From positions 124,001 to 188,000 of the forward strand of contig NCBI01000001.1 in the NCBI GenBank assembly GCA_002255365.1: a stretch of 64,000 bases of DNA, read 5' to 3'. This DNA comes from Chromatiales bacterium 21-64-14. GTDB lineage: Bacteria > Pseudomonadota > Gammaproteobacteria > 21-64-14. Position 1 is the first letter of the stretch. Every line of letters starts with the position of its first letter. The notes under the pieces are model-generated. The model worked only from the letters and a program-made list of their open reading frames with translations, was not told where the DNA came from and did not search any database. The position numbers were made by a program, and so were the translations under genes. Positions 1 through 9,784 of this stretch are shown piece by piece.

Positions 1-448
1 ATCGGTTGACCCCCGCCAAGTCTTCCAGGGACAGCCCGTCCGGCAGCACCTCCACCAGACTGGAGGCGCCCCCTGAGATCAGAAACCATAGGGGATCGTT
101 CATCGGGGTCTGCTGAATAAACTGCAGCAGCGCCGCGCCCGCCGCGAGGCTCGCCCGGTCGGGGACTGGATGCCCCGCCTCCCGGCAATGGATCCCCTGT
201 TGAGCGCAGAGGCCCGAATCAACATGGCCGGATTTGGTGATCACCAGCCCACGGCACACGCGCCCGGCGACCGCTCCCAGAGCGCCGCGGGTCATGGCGC
301 AGGCCGCCTTGCCCACCGCCACCAAGTGCAGCGTGCCGCCCGGCAACTCGCCTTGCAACGCGCGGCCCACACAGGTGGCGCCGTCCACCGCCCCCAGGGC
401 CGCCTGCAGCACTACGAGCAGCCGGTGCCGATGCTCATCTATGGACAC
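1..448 (-). CDS. Glycerate 2-kinase (MOFRL/DUF4147 family), C-terminus cut by window edge
   Basis: The first 149 residues of a glycerate 2-kinase of the GckA/TtuD type, which phosphorylates D-glycerate to 2-phosphoglycerate in the cytoplasm. Visible family motifs are VAVGKAACAM near residue 40, GHPVPD near 95 and LISGGASSL near 125. The start is a GTG at 448 with a GGAGG Shine-Dalgarno about six bases upstream. The frame stays open to position 1, so about two thirds of the usual ~420 aa lies outside the window. It reads in the same direction as metZ, 214 bp downstream of it. That gap has no convincing gene or terminator. Confidence 0.85.
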   Translation of the reverse strand, partial: MSIDEHRHRLLVVLQAALGAVDGATCVGRALQGELPGGTLHLVAVGKAACAMTRGALGAVAGRVCRGLVITKSGHVDSGLCAQQGIHCREAGHPVPDRASLAAGAALLQFIQQTPMNDPLWFLISGGASSLVEVLPDGLSLEDLAGVNR

Positions 449-662
449 CCATCCCCTCCGCAGGCCGGGAGCGATCGGGGAACACCGCCAGCCCCCCTCC
501 CGCATTCACACCGCTCCGTTGCGGTGGCCGCCGCATGCGCAAGGACCGGGTGCGTTGCTTGCGCCCGCCGCCACGGTGTATTGGCCCCACTACTGCCGGC
601 ATACGGCAATCAACCGGCGACATCTCAGCACCCCGGTCACGATCGCCGGCGCGAAACCTGGG

Positions 663-1859
663 CTAACCCTGCAGGGCCGCCAGACCCCGTGCCAGATCGA
701 CCTTCAGGTCCTCGACGTCCTCGAGACCCACGGCCACCCTCAGCAACCCATCAGCGATCCCGGCCGCGCCCCGTGCCTCCGGCGTTATCCGGGCGTGGGT
801 GGTGGTAGCGGGGTGGGTAATCGTGGTCTTGGTATCGCCTAGATTGGCAGTGATGGATAGCAACCGGGTGTGGTCCACCACCGTCCACGCCCCGGGTTGT
901 CCGCCATCTACCTCGAAGGCAACGATGCCACCGAAGGCCGATTGCTGGCGCGCCGCGAGGCGGTGCTGAGGGTGGGACGGCAGGCCCGGGTAGTGCACCC
1001 GCAGCACCTGCGGCTGAGCCTCCAGCCAACGCGCGAGTTCGAGGGCAGCGGCGCTGTGGGCTCGCATCCGCAGGGCCAGTGTCTCCAGCCCCTTCAGGAA
1101 TACCCACGCATTGAAGGGGCTCATGCTCGGACCGGCGGTGCGCAAAAACCCGAACACCTCCTTGCCTACCAGTTCCTCGCTGCCGATGACCGCACCGCCG
1201 ATACAGCGGCCCTGTCCATCCAGATACTTGGTGGCGGAGTGGATCACGATATCAGCGCCGAGGCGCAGGGGTTTCTGCAGCGCCGGGGTGCAGAAGCAGT
1301 TATCAACAACCAGCAAACACCCGCGTCCATGGGCAATATCCGCCAGGGACGCGATGTCCGCCACCTCCGTCAGCGGATTGGAGGGCGTTTCCAGGAACAG
1401 CAACCGGGTCTGCGGCTGGATGGCCCGTGCCCAAGCGTCGAGGTCGGACAGGGGCACATAGCCCGCCCCCACACCGAACCGGGCCAGATAGGTGTTGAAG
1501 AGACTCGTGGTACTGCCGAAGATGCTGCGCGAAGAAACGATGTGATCCCCGGCCTTGAGCAGGGCCATGCAGGTCGAGAGGATCGCCGCCATACCCGACG
1601 CGGTCGCCACGCAGCATGCCCCGCCCTCCAGTGCCGCCAATCGGCGTTCGAAGGTCCGCACCGTCGGATTCGTGAAGCGGGAATAGATGTTGCCCGGCTC
1701 CGCCCCCGAAAAGCGCGCTGCGGCCTCGGCTGCGCTGCGGAATACGAAGCTGGAGGTGGGAAAGATTGGTTCGGAGTGCTCGGCCTCGCTCGTGCGCACT
1801 TGTCCGGCGCGCACCGCCAGGGTCTCAAACCGGTAGTCGTCCGGCTGCTCTGCGTCCAT
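663..1859 (-). CDS. metZ: O-succinylhomoserine sulfhydrylase MetZ
   Basis: A PLP enzyme of 398 aa that makes homocysteine from O-succinylhomoserine and sulfide (direct sulfhydrylation) in methionine synthesis. The PLP lysine lies in SATKYLDGQGR (about K211). The N-terminal AVRAGQ and SEPIFPTSSF and the internal YSRFTNPT are typical of MetZ, and purF lies just upstream as in Pseudomonas. The frame is open back to 1985, but I place the start at ATG 1859 behind an AGGAG site: the extension would run through a riboswitch and terminator hairpin (1932-2024). Expression is therefore probably switched off by S-adenosylmethionine. Confidence 0.95.
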   Translation of the reverse strand: MDAEQPDDYRFETLAVRAGQVRTSEAEHSEPIFPTSSFVFRSAAEAAARFSGAEPGNIYSRFTNPTVRTFERRLAALEGGACCVATASGMAAILSTCMALLKAGDHIVSSRSIFGSTTSLFNTYLARFGVGAGYVPLSDLDAWARAIQPQTRLLFLETPSNPLTEVADIASLADIAHGRGCLLVVDNCFCTPALQKPLRLGADIVIHSATKYLDGQGRCIGGAVIGSEELVGKEVFGFLRTAGPSMSPFNAWVFLKGLETLALRMRAHSAAALELARWLEAQPQVLRVHYPGLPSHPQHRLAARQQSAFGGIVAFEVDGGQPGAWTVVDHTRLLSITANLGDTKTTITHPATTTHARITPEARGAAGIADGLLRVAVGLEDVEDLKVDLARGLAALQG

Positions 1860-1931
1860 CCCATCGCTCCTCGTCGTACCGGGCGACACCACCCATCTCG
1901 CGAAACGGCGGGTACGCGGCCAGAAGGACGC

Positions 1932-1965
1932 AAAAAAACCCGCTTTCCACGGCAGCGAAAGCAGG
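1932..1965 (-). terminator. Intrinsic terminator in the metZ leader (riboswitch expression platform)
   Basis: On the minus strand, CCTGCTTTC (1965-1957) pairs with GAAAGCGGG (1947-1939), nine pairs with one G-T wobble, around a 9-base loop. Seven T follow (1938-1932). The 5' arm can instead pair with AAAGCGGG (1977-1970) across a CCGA loop. That alternative hairpin uses the 3' end of the SAM-II aptamer and excludes the terminator. This is the geometry of transcription attenuation: terminator when SAM is bound, anti-terminator when it is not. The pairing is read directly; the regulatory logic is inferred. Confidence 0.85.
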
Positions 1966-1969
1966 TCGG

Positions 1970-2025
1970 CCCGCTTTAGCTGCATTTATTACGCGCCCGC
2001 AAGCTGTAGTCAAATCGGCGCGATC
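1970..2025 (-). promoter_or_regulatory. SAM-II (SAM-alpha) riboswitch aptamer controlling metZ
   Basis: The minus strand from 2025 to 1970 carries the conserved parts of the SAM-II pseudoknot. P1 is a perfect 6-bp helix, CGCGCC (2022-2017) with GGCGCG (1997-1992). The 5' loop is GATTTG (2016-2011). The 3' conserved block reads AATAAATGCAGCTAAA (1990-1975). These agree almost base for base with the published SAM-II aptamer core as I remember it. The gene behind it, metZ, is a typical SAM-II target. The class is known mainly from Alphaproteobacteria and marine metagenomes, so a gammaproteobacterial copy is noteworthy. Confidence 0.9.
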
Positions 2026-2034
2026 CACCCGCAG

Positions 2035-2062
2035 ATTAGTCCCGCCCCGGCAAGTTTGTCAA
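2035..2062 (-). promoter_or_regulatory. Promoter of the metZ riboswitch transcript
   Basis: A perfect -35 TTGACA (2062-2057) is followed after 16 bp by a -10-like ACTAAT (2040-2035, four of six to consensus). The predicted start, near 2028, lies just before the first base of the SAM-II aptamer. That gives metZ its own promoter rather than read-through from purF. Confidence 0.6.
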
Positions 2063-2153
2063 CAGCACGGCGCCAGGCAACCAACGGCTATTCCACCCAT
2101 TGCGCCGAGAGGCGGCACGCGTGCCCACGGATGCGGCGCAGTCACCCCCTTGG

Positions 2154-3689
2154 TCAAGAGGCATTGTGCAGTTCGATCACCGGGTTGTCGCCGGAATCCT
2201 GCTCCGGCGCTACCGAACCCCGGGAGCGCTCCTTGGCCGAATCGCTGCGCAGCCGTTCTAGTCGGCTCAGGTAGCTCTTGCTCACGTCACCGGTCACGTA
2301 CTCCCCCGTAAAAATCGAGGTGTCGAAACTCTCCAGGCGCCGGTTGCCACGCCGCACGGCGTCAATGAGGTCTGGCAAATCCTGGTAAATCAGCCAGTCG
2401 GCGCCGATCTCCGCAGCGAGTTCCGCCTCGTTGCGACCATGGGCGACCAGTTCTCCCGCCGCCGGCATATCGATGCCGTAGACATTTGGATACCGGACTG
2501 GTGGTGCCGCGGACGCGAAATAGACCTTGCGGGCACCGGCTTCCCGGGCCATCTGGATGATCTGCCGGGAAGTGGTGCCACGCACGATGGAGTCGTCCAC
2601 CAGCAGGACATTCTTGCCCTCAAACTCGAGTCCGATCGCGTTCAGCTTCTGGCGCACCGACCGCTTGCGCTGCTGCTGGCCCGGCATGATAAAGGTACGC
2701 GGGATGTAGCGGTTCTTGACCATCCCTTCCCGGTACTTCACACCGAGGTGGTAAGCGAGTGGCAATGCCGCCGTGCGGCTGGTATCGGGGATCGGGATCA
2801 CCACATCGATGTCGTGATCCGGGCGTTCACGCAGGATCTTTTCCGCCAGCTTCTCCCCCATCCGCAGGCGTGCCTTATAGACCGAGACATCGTCGATGAT
2901 CGAGTCGGGACGCGCCAGATAGACATATTCGAAGATGCACGGGGAATAGACCGGATTCTCGGCGCACTGGCGGCTGAAGAACCGTCCGTCAGGCGTGATA
3001 TACACCGCCTCGCCGGGTTCCAGGTCACGAACCAGTTCGAAGCCAAGCATATCCAGCGCGACGCTCTCGGAAGCGATCATGTACTCGATCCCGTGCGCGC
3101 TCTGACGCTTGCCGAACACGATCGGCCGGATCCCGAACGGATCGCGGAACCCGATGATCCCGTAGTCCGGGATCATCGCCACCGCGGCGTAGGCGCCGCG
3201 GCAGCGGCGATGCAGCCCGGCGACAGCCTGGAAGATGTCCTCTTCGTCGATACGCAGTTTGCCCTGGCGCTGTAACTCGTGGGCAAATACATTCAGGAGA
3301 ATCTCAGAATCGGAATCCGTGTTGATGTGGCGCAGGTCCTCGCGGAATAGATCGCGCTTGAGCTCCTCCGCGTTGGTCAGGTTACCGTTGTGGGCGAGCG
3401 TAATGCCGTAGGGAGAGTTGACGTAGAACGGCTGTGCCTCGGCAGAGCTCTCGCAGCCCGCCGTCGGATAGCGCACATGGCCGATTCCCATCTTGCCGGG
3501 TAGCCGGATCATGTGCCGTGTGTGGAAGATGTCCCGGACCAGCCCGTTGTCTTTGCGCAAAAACAGCCGACCCTGGTCACAGGTCATGATTCCCGCCGCA
3601 TCCTGGCCCCGATGCTGCAGTACCGTCAGCGCGTCGAACAGGGCCTGATTCACCGGCCCCCGGGCTACAATTCCAACGATGCCACACAT
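2154..3689 (-). CDS. purF: Amidophosphoribosyltransferase PurF
   Basis: The first committed step of purine synthesis: PRPP plus glutamine gives 5-phosphoribosylamine. Its 511 aa match the usual length. Cys2 of MCGIVGIV is the glutaminase nucleophile of the N-terminal Ntn domain. HNGNLTN lies near residue 100. The phosphoribosyltransferase domain carries VIPIPDTS near 298 and the PRPP loop [14 protein letters not shown] at 361-374. GAGGTGA precedes the ATG. It is cotranscribed with cvpA (63 bp gap, which holds a GC-rich hairpin around 3724-3738) and followed by the separately promoted metZ. Confidence 0.98.
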   Translation of the reverse strand: MCGIVGIVARGPVNQALFDALTVLQHRGQDAAGIMTCDQGRLFLRKDNGLVRDIFHTRHMIRLPGKMGIGHVRYPTAGCESSAEAQPFYVNSPYGITLAHNGNLTNAEELKRDLFREDLRHINTDSDSEILLNVFAHELQRQGKLRIDEEDIFQAVAGLHRRCRGAYAAVAMIPDYGIIGFRDPFGIRPIVFGKRQSAHGIEYMIASESVALDMLGFELVRDLEPGEAVYITPDGRFFSRQCAENPVYSPCIFEYVYLARPDSIIDDVSVYKARLRMGEKLAEKILRERPDHDIDVVIPIPDTSRTAALPLAYHLGVKYREGMVKNRYIPRTFIMPGQQQRKRSVRQKLNAIGLEFEGKNVLLVDDSIVRGTTSRQIIQMAREAGARKVYFASAAPPVRYPNVYGIDMPAAGELVAHGRNEAELAAEIGADWLIYQDLPDLIDAVRRGNRRLESFDTSIFTGEYVTGDVSKSYLSRLERLRSDSAKERSRGSVAPEQDSGDNPVIELHNAS

Positions 3690-3752
3690 GAAACCGTCAC
3701 CTCACGAGAAACACATCATGCGGGGGCGCGCTGCGCCCGTACCCCCGGGAGT

Positions 3753-4256
3753 TCATTTGAACACGAAATTGGCCGCGATCCCCGGCGGGAGCCAACCCCG
3801 CAACCACACAGCCAAGGACTGAAAGTGGCCCAAAAGCAGTGATTCCCGCCACCATGGGTCCTTCGGTGCCGGCGTCAGCCCGGCGAGCAACACCAGCAAG
3901 GCCACCAGGGCGACTCCGCGGGCCAAGCCGAACAGGGCGCCTACCAGCCGGTCCGTTCCGGTCAGTCCGCTCTTCTTCACCACCTGTACCGCCGCGTAGT
4001 TCAGGAGCGCGCCCACCAGCAGCGTCAGCACGAACAAGACCGCAAACGCCACGGCGACTCGAACGGACGGGGTGGAGATAAAGCGGGCGAAGAGCCCGGC
4101 CAGCTTGTCGGAAAAAACCAGGGCGACCCAGAACGCGGCGATCCAGGCCGCGAGCGCAAGTGCCTCGCGCATGAAACCGCGTACCACGCTGAGCGCCACC
4201 GACACCGCGATTACCGCGATGATCGCGTAATCGGCCCACGTCACGGACCGCGCCAC
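3753..4256 (-). CDS. cvpA: CvpA family inner-membrane protein
   Basis: 167 aa with four predicted membrane spans (about 9-27, 30-48, 62-87 and 105-127) and a short hydrophilic C-terminus. This is the CvpA architecture, a protein needed for colicin V production in E. coli whose basic role remains unclear. Position directly before purF is the classical arrangement in gammaproteobacteria and supports the call. The early motif WADYAII and the VVRGFMREALAL stretch are typical of the family. Confidence 0.9.
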   Translation of the reverse strand: MARSVTWADYAIIAVIAVSVALSVVRGFMREALALAAWIAAFWVALVFSDKLAGLFARFISTPSVRVAVAFAVLFVLTLLVGALLNYAAVQVVKKSGLTGTDRLVGALFGLARGVALVALLVLLAGLTPAPKDPWWRESLLLGHFQSLAVWLRGWLPPGIAANFVFK

Positions 4257-4368
4257 CCGCAGCGCGCTTCCAGGCCCGGTCTGGTACTGGCGTCGGGGTC
4301 GGCGACACGCGGTGTCATGGGCGCATCATACCAGAGCAGGCCCCGGGGAAGAAGTTTGTGCCCGCATC

Positions 4369-5010
4369 CTACGGGTAGCTCAGGACTATCCCCGACAGCT
4401 TCTGTTGCGTCTGCAGCCGCTGCCGCAAGGCCTCGGCCCGGGCACGATCCAATTCCGGGCCAACGCGCACACGATAAACCGATTGGCGCCCGATCCGCAC
4501 CCGTTCCACAAACGTGGTGTAGCCGCGCTTACGCAGGCGGTCACGCAGGGCAAGGGCGTTCGCCTCGCTGGTGAGACTCGCCAACTGCACGACCCAGGAA
4601 TGCAACCCGGTAGGAGCCGCGGTGGCAGGGGTAGGAAGCACGGTTGGCTGGGCTCCACCTGTGGCCGACGCTGGCGGCGGGGACGGGACCTGGGCAGGAA
4701 CGGGAGCCGCGGCGGGGCTCGGCGCCGGGTGCGCCGGCGCTGCGGTGGCAGATGAGGCCGGTGGCACACCACCAGCCGTGCCGCTGACAATCAACCGCGC
4801 GGGAGGCGTGGAGACTGACGGGGCCATCTGCGGGGCCTGAGCCAGATCCGCGGGTGCCTTGAGATCCCACGCCGGCCTGGGGGGAACGCGCGGGGACCCA
4901 AACCATCGGCCCCGGCCGTGCGGATTATGCAACAGCATGGGGACAAAGATGACCACCAGGGCCACCACGACGGCGGCCCCCACCAAGCGCTGCTTGAGGA
5001 CTCGTTCCAT
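4369..5010 (-). CDS. dedD: SPOR-domain cell-division protein (DedD-like)
   Basis: 213 aa. A single N-terminal transmembrane anchor (about residues 9-27) is followed by a Pro/Ala-rich periplasmic linker (about 45-130) and a C-terminal SPOR domain (about 136-211) beginning WVVQLASLTSEANA. SPOR domains bind septal peptidoglycan stripped of stem peptides. The position between folC and cvpA matches dedD in other gammaproteobacteria. The linker is low complexity and poorly conserved, so the symbol rests mostly on architecture and synteny. Confidence 0.8.
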   Translation of the reverse strand: MERVLKQRLVGAAVVVALVVIFVPMLLHNPHGRGRWFGSPRVPPRPAWDLKAPADLAQAPQMAPSVSTPPARLIVSGTAGGVPPASSATAAPAHPAPSPAAAPVPAQVPSPPPASATGGAQPTVLPTPATAAPTGLHSWVVQLASLTSEANALALRDRLRKRGYTTFVERVRIGRQSVYRVRVGPELDRARAEALRQRLQTQQKLSGIVLSYP

Positions 5011-5127
5011 GGACTAAGAGGATTCGGCTTCTGTGATCGGTGTGCCGGCTCGACTAGGACCGCGGGCGCCCACGCCCACGCGGGCCTCCACATTACACTG
5101 AAAACCCCGCGTCACCAAGGCACCGGC

Positions 5128-6420
5128 CTACCCGTCTCGCGCACGGGCCGCGCGCTCATCCACCCGCAACGCCTCCTCCACGGTGCGAAATGACCCGAAG
5201 ATCACGATCCGATCCCCAGGCTGGGCCTCCACCTGCGCCCGCTCCAGGGCGTCCTCGACTCCCGGATGCGTGGATACCCCGCCCCGAACCCCGGCGCGCC
5301 GGATGCGGCTAGCGAGTTCTGCCACCGGGACCGCGCGCGGTCCCGGCAGGTCCGCCACCAACCAGCGGTGGACCATGAGGTCCAGTGCCACCACCACACC
5401 TTCGATGTCCTTGTCCCCCAGCAGGGCCACCACCGCCAAGGTACGCCCGCCGCAGGGCCGCCGCGCGAGATTGGCCGCCAGGGCCTCGGCCGCCTGGGGG
5501 TTGTGAGCTACGTCCAGGATCCGCTCCACCGGACCCGGGATCACCTGGAAGCGCCCAGCGAGTTGGACCTCCTGCAGGCCACGGCGGACGTCGTCCTGAC
5601 TCACTGGGAAGTGATCCGCTAGCAGCTCCAATGCCATCAGGACCGCGGCGGCGTTGCGTAGCTGGAACTCGCCCGTCAACGCGGGAAACGGCAGGGCGCC
5701 GCGGCGCCGGCTCCCGCAATGCCACTCCCAGGACTCCGGCGCGCTGCGGTAGTCGAAATCCACGCCCACGCGGTATAACGGCGTGGACAGGCCCGCGGCG
5801 TGGGCGAGCAGGGAACGGGGTGGATCCGGGTCGCCACACACTGCCGGGCGCCGCGGTCGGAAGATACCCGCCTTCTCCCGCGCGATGGTCTCCCGGTCCG
5901 GGCCGAGCCAATCCACATGGTCCACGGCCAGCGCCGCCACCACCGCCACATCCGCGTCCACGACGTTGGTGGCGTCCAACCGCCCGCCCATCCCCACCTC
6001 CAGGAGGGCGATGTCCACCTGTGCCTCCCGGAACACGTCGAGGGCAGCAAGGGTACCGTATTCGAAGTAGGTCAACGCCACGTCGCGACGCGCGTCGTCG
6101 ATGCGGGCAAACGCGCGACACAACTGAGCGTCGCTTGCCACCGCCCCGCCAACGCGCACCCGCTCGTTGTAGCGCAACAGGTGAGGAGAGGTGTAGGCCC
6201 CCACCCGGTAGCCGGCGGCGCTCAACGTGGAATGCAGCAGGGCGACGCAAGACCCCTTGCCGTTGGTACCTGCCACCGTCACCACCCGGTAGGACGGATG
6301 GTCCAGGCCCATGGCCTCTGCCACCCAGCCGACCCGCTCCAGCCCCAGATCAACCCTGCGCGCATGGAGGCCCTCCTGCCATGCGAGCCACTCGTCGAGC
6401 GTCTGGAAACCCATCGTCAT
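5128..6420 (-). CDS. folC: Bifunctional dihydrofolate/folylpolyglutamate synthase FolC
   Basis: 430 aa. Adds glutamate to dihydropteroate and to reduced folates, using ATP, in the cytoplasm. A Mur-ligase-type P-loop, GTNGKGS, is at about 51-57, with SPHLLRYNERVRVGG around 75 and a glutamate ligase C-terminal domain containing DVAHNPQAAEALA. The frame is open upstream to 6507. I choose ATG 6420 because GGAG lies six bases before it and the family's TLDEWLAWQE N-terminus follows. It lies downstream of accD, separated by an unusually long 353-bp gap. Confidence 0.95.
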   Translation of the reverse strand: MTMGFQTLDEWLAWQEGLHARRVDLGLERVGWVAEAMGLDHPSYRVVTVAGTNGKGSCVALLHSTLSAAGYRVGAYTSPHLLRYNERVRVGGAVASDAQLCRAFARIDDARRDVALTYFEYGTLAALDVFREAQVDIALLEVGMGGRLDATNVVDADVAVVAALAVDHVDWLGPDRETIAREKAGIFRPRRPAVCGDPDPPRSLLAHAAGLSTPLYRVGVDFDYRSAPESWEWHCGSRRRGALPFPALTGEFQLRNAAAVLMALELLADHFPVSQDDVRRGLQEVQLAGRFQVIPGPVERILDVAHNPQAAEALAANLARRPCGGRTLAVVALLGDKDIEGVVVALDLMVHRWLVADLPGPRAVPVAELASRIRRAGVRGGVSTHPGVEDALERAQVEAQPGDRIVIFGSFRTVEEALRVDERAARARDG

Positions 6421-6773
6421 TCCGTGCTCCGTGACCGGAGATCGTCGGCTGGAGCCGACATTATTCATGAAGGCGGCTGACTGCTCCAGTGGCGGACGGG
6501 GGATCACGCGGTGGAATCCGCCCGGCGCGCTTTGCGGTAGCGACGCAACACGCCGTCAGACTATCCCCACGCTGGCGGGCTCACGTGCCCAACACTCACA
6601 CCATGACCACCGCCATCAAATTCGCTAGATGGCCGGTCTGTGACACACCCGCAGGGGACACCGCGCCCCACGGTGCGGCGCTCGCCAAGGACCACGGCCA
6701 TGGCCTGCGGCCCGCGCCTTGGCCGGACGCTTTGGGCGAACGCTGACCTGGCCTCCAAGCGTTAACCACTACA
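6421..6773. other. 353-bp gap between accD and folC with a small hairpin
   Basis: No gene with sensible composition is visible here. GTCGGCT (6444-6450) and AGCCGAC (6453-6459) form a perfect 7-bp inverted repeat just ahead of the folC ribosome site, with no T-tract on either side. An AATAAT -10-like hexamer sits a little upstream on the minus strand without a good -35. The gap may carry an independent folC promoter, but I cannot show one. Confidence 0.4.
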
Positions 6774-7634
6774 CTAACGTTCGGGGTGATGGGTCATCTG
6801 GGCAAGCAGGGACGCCACCGTATCCCGCAACTCGTGGCGTCCTACGATCATGTCGACGGCACCGTGTTCCAACAAGAACTCGCTGCGCTGGAACCCCTCG
6901 GGGAGGGTCTCCCGAACCGTCTGCTCGATGACCCGGGGGCCGGCGAAACCGATCAGGGCCTGGGGCTCCGCGATCAACACGTCGCCGAGGGTGGCGAGGC
7001 TGGCGGATACACCGCCCATGGTCGGATCCGTAAGCACCGAGATATAGGGGATACCGCGGCGTGCCAAACGGGTCAACGCCGCCGCCGTCTTGGACATCTG
7101 CATGAGCGAGAAAAGGGCCTCCTGCATGCGCGCGCCGCCACTCGCGGAGAAACACACCATGGGGACACCCCGTTCTACGCAGATGTCGGCCCCGCGCACA
7201 AACCGCTCCCCGACCACGGAACCCATGGAGCCCCCCATAAAACTGAACTCGAACGCGGCAGCCACCACCGGCGCACCCTTGAGGTGCCCCTCCATCACCA
7301 CCAGCGCATCGGTTTCGCCGGTATCCTTTTGGGCCTGCGCGATCCGGTCCCGATATTTGCGGCTGTCCCTGAACCTGAGCACATCAACCGGCTCCAGTTC
7401 GGCGCCTACCTCGCGCCGTGGGTCCGGATCGAGAAAGCTGTCCAAACGCCGCCGGGCGCCGATCCGCAGGTGGTGGTGACACTTGGGACACACATCCAGC
7501 TCCCGCTCCAGTTCCGCCCGGTACAGGATGGCGTTACACGCCTCGCACTTGGTCCATAGGCCCTCTGGCACGGTCCGCTTAGAGCCCCCTTCTGTCCGTA
7601 TCCGGGTGGATACCAATTTCTTGAACCAGCTCAT
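6774..7634 (-). CDS. accD: Acetyl-CoA carboxylase carboxyltransferase subunit beta AccD
   Basis: 286 aa. With AccA it moves the carboxyl group from carboxybiotin to acetyl-CoA, giving malonyl-CoA for fatty acid synthesis. The N-terminal four-cysteine zinc ribbon is visible as C30, C33, C49 and C52. The crotonase-fold core follows, with [18 protein letters not shown] and [12 protein letters not shown]. Length and order are canonical. It follows trpA by 93 bp on the same strand, as in many gammaproteobacteria. Confidence 0.97.
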   Translation of the reverse strand: MSWFKKLVSTRIRTEGGSKRTVPEGLWTKCEACNAILYRAELERELDVCPKCHHHLRIGARRRLDSFLDPDPRREVGAELEPVDVLRFRDSRKYRDRIAQAQKDTGETDALVVMEGHLKGAPVVAAAFEFSFMGGSMGSVVGERFVRGADICVERGVPMVCFSASGGARMQEALFSLMQMSKTAAALTRLARRGIPYISVLTDPTMGGVSASLATLGDVLIAEPQALIGFAGPRVIEQTVRETLPEGFQRSEFLLEHGAVDMIVGRHELRDTVASLLAQMTHHPER

Positions 7635-7727
7635 AGATCCTCAACGTGCCGCGTATGAATCAACCGGCAGCGGTCCGCCGACACATGGCGCCGCATCCGA
7701 TACCGGTCCCGCACCCCGCCGGGCCCT

Positions 7728-8561
7728 TCATGACTTACCGGCAGCAACCGGCAGCCGTTCCGCGTCCATGGCGGCGCGCATGGTGCCGAGCAGCAGCGCC
7801 ACCTCCCGTGCCGCGTGGTCTGGATGGTGGGCCGACTTGGCTATGCGCTGCACCAGGGCGCTGCCCACTACCACCGCGTCCGCCACCGCCGCGACGCGGG
7901 CGGCAGACGCGGCGTCTTGGATCCCGAACCCGACGCCCACCGGCAGGCTCGTAATCGTCCGAATCTCCCGAACCTTGTCGGTCACCGACTGCACATCCAG
8001 GTGGGCGGCGCCGGTCACGCCCTTCAACGAGACGTAGTATACGAAGCCCCGCGCCACCGCGCAGATGCGGGCGATCCGTTCCCGCGACGTGGTGGGCGCC
8101 ACCAGAAAAATCGGATCCAGGCCACCCTCGGTACACGCACGTACCAGACCGCCCGCCTCTTCCGGTGGCAGATCCACGGTCAGTACACCGTCCACGCCGG
8201 CCTGCACCGCGGCGCGGACAAAACGTTCATAGCCCATGGCCTCCACCGGATTAAGGTAACCCATGAGAACCACCGGCGTGCGCGCATCGTCGCGCCGGAA
8301 CTCCGCCACCATTTCCAACACCCCGGACAAGGTCACATGGTGGCCCAAGGCACGCTCGCAGGCCGCCTGGATCACCGGCCCGTCGGCCATGGGATCGGAG
8401 AACGGCACCCCCAGTTCGACCAAGTCTGCGCCAGCCGCCACCATGGCGTGCAACAGCGGTACGGTCGCGGAGGGATCCGGATCGCCTGCCGTGATATAGG
8501 GAATCAGGGCGCTGCGCCCCGCACTGCGCAGCGTCGCAAACATCGCGTCGATGCGACTCAT
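7728..8561 (-). CDS. trpA: Tryptophan synthase alpha subunit TrpA
   Basis: 277 aa TIM barrel that cleaves indole-3-glycerol phosphate to indole and glyceraldehyde 3-phosphate, passing indole to TrpB. The catalytic acids fall at the canonical E49 ([11 protein letters not shown]) and D60. The phosphate-binding GVGFGI is present near residue 210. Its start codon overlaps the trpB stop by four bases (ATGA), so translation is probably coupled. Confidence 0.98.
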   Translation of the reverse strand: MSRIDAMFATLRSAGRSALIPYITAGDPDPSATVPLLHAMVAAGADLVELGVPFSDPMADGPVIQAACERALGHHVTLSGVLEMVAEFRRDDARTPVVLMGYLNPVEAMGYERFVRAAVQAGVDGVLTVDLPPEEAGGLVRACTEGGLDPIFLVAPTTSRERIARICAVARGFVYYVSLKGVTGAAHLDVQSVTDKVREIRTITSLPVGVGFGIQDAASAARVAAVADAVVVGSALVQRIAKSAHHPDHAAREVALLLGTMRAAMDAERLPVAAGKS

Positions 8562-9784
8562 ACCTGGATCCCCTCCAGGGTTGCCACGGTGTGGATGTCC
8601 TTGTCGCCACGCCCGGACAGGTTGACGATCAGGATTCCCTCGGGCCCCAGTTGCATCGCGAGGCGCGCGGCATAGGCCAGGGCGTGACTAGACTCCAGCG
8701 CTGGCATGATGCCTTCGGTGCGCGTGAGGGTGTGGAATGCGGACACGGCCTCGTCGTCGGTGACCGCCACGTAGCGCGCGCGCCCGCTGTCCTTGAGCCA
8801 GGCATGCTCAGGACCCACACCGGGATAGTCCAGGCCCGCAGAGATAGAATGGGTGGCGAGGATCTGTCCGTCGGCGTCTTCCATGAGATAGGTGCGGTTG
8901 CCGTGCAGCACGCCCACACGCCCGCGGTTGAGGGGCGCCGCGTGGCGCCCGGTATCCAGGCCCGCGCCAGCCGCCTCGACGCCGTAGAGTGCGACCCCGG
9001 AGTCGGCCAGAAACGGGGCAAACAAGCCTATGGCGTTGGACCCACCCCCCACGCATGCGACCAGCGCGTCGGGCAATCGCCCCGCCTGGTTCAGGACCTG
9101 CGCGCGGGCCTCGCGGCCAATCACGGTTTGGAAGTCACGCACCATCGCCGGATACGGATGCGGCCCGGCCACGGTCCCGATGATGTAGAAGGTGTCGTCC
9201 ACGTGGGTGACCCAGTCACGCATCGCCTCGTTCATGGCGTCCTTGAGGGTGCGTGAGCCCGAGTTCACCGCCACCACCTGCGCCCCCAACAGGCGCATGC
9301 GGTAGACGTTAACGGTCTGGCGGCGAATGTCCTCGGCGCCCATGTACACCACGCATTCAAGACCGAAACGCGCGGCCACCGTGGCGGTAGCTACGCCGTG
9401 CTGGCCGGCGCCGGTCTCCGCAATCACCCGGGTCTTGCCCATGTGACGTGCAAGTAGCGCTTGGCCCACCGTGTTGTTGATCTTGTGGGCGCCGGTGTGA
9501 TTGAGGTCCTCGCGCTTGAGAAATATGCGCGCCCCCCCGAGGGCGTCGCTCCACCGGCGTGCGAGATACAACGGCGATGGACGTCCTACATACTGGGCCA
9601 GATCCCGATCCAGTTCCGCCAGAAAATCCGGATCGCCCCGCAACCGCTCATAGGCGCTGCGCAACGCCTCCAGGGGCTCCATGAGGGTCTCGGACACGAA
9701 CCGCCCCCCGTAGGGGCCGAAGTGGCCCTCCGCGTCCGGCAGGGGGGGCTGGTCAAGATCCACGGCTCTGATCTGCGTCAACAC
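8558..9784 (-). CDS. trpB: Tryptophan synthase beta subunit TrpB
   Basis: 408 aa PLP enzyme condensing indole with serine. The PLP lysine is K101 in [10 protein letters not shown], with AETGAGQHG and the phosphate-binding glycine loop [10 protein letters not shown] also visible. The ATG at 9784 overlaps the end of trpF by 32 bp. A GTG seven codons in (9763) is an alternative start that would still overlap. The trpF-trpB-trpA order with overlaps indicates one operon. Confidence 0.97.
   Translation of the reverse strand: MLTQIRAVDLDQPPLPDAEGHFGPYGGRFVSETLMEPLEALRSAYERLRGDPDFLAELDRDLAQYVGRPSPLYLARRWSDALGGARIFLKREDLNHTGAHKINNTVGQALLARHMGKTRVIAETGAGQHGVATATVAARFGLECVVYMGAEDIRRQTVNVYRMRLLGAQVVAVNSGSRTLKDAMNEAMRDWVTHVDDTFYIIGTVAGPHPYPAMVRDFQTVIGREARAQVLNQAGRLPDALVACVGGGSNAIGLFAPFLADSGVALYGVEAAGAGLDTGRHAAPLNRGRVGVLHGNRTYLMEDADGQILATHSISAGLDYPGVGPEHAWLKDSGRARYVAVTDDEAVSAFHTLTRTEGIMPALESSHALAYAARLAMQLGPEGILIVNLSGRGDKDIHTVATLEGIQV

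Noticed and set aside
435..623. Open frame of 62 codons on the minus strand between metZ and the glycerate kinase gene
   Set aside because: Arg/Pro/Gly-rich composition, no homology seen, and it overlaps the kinase start; treated as spurious.
1860..1985. In-frame N-terminal extension of metZ
   Set aside because: It runs through the SAM-II aptamer and terminator hairpin, and the AGGAG-preceded ATG at 1859 matches the family N-terminus.
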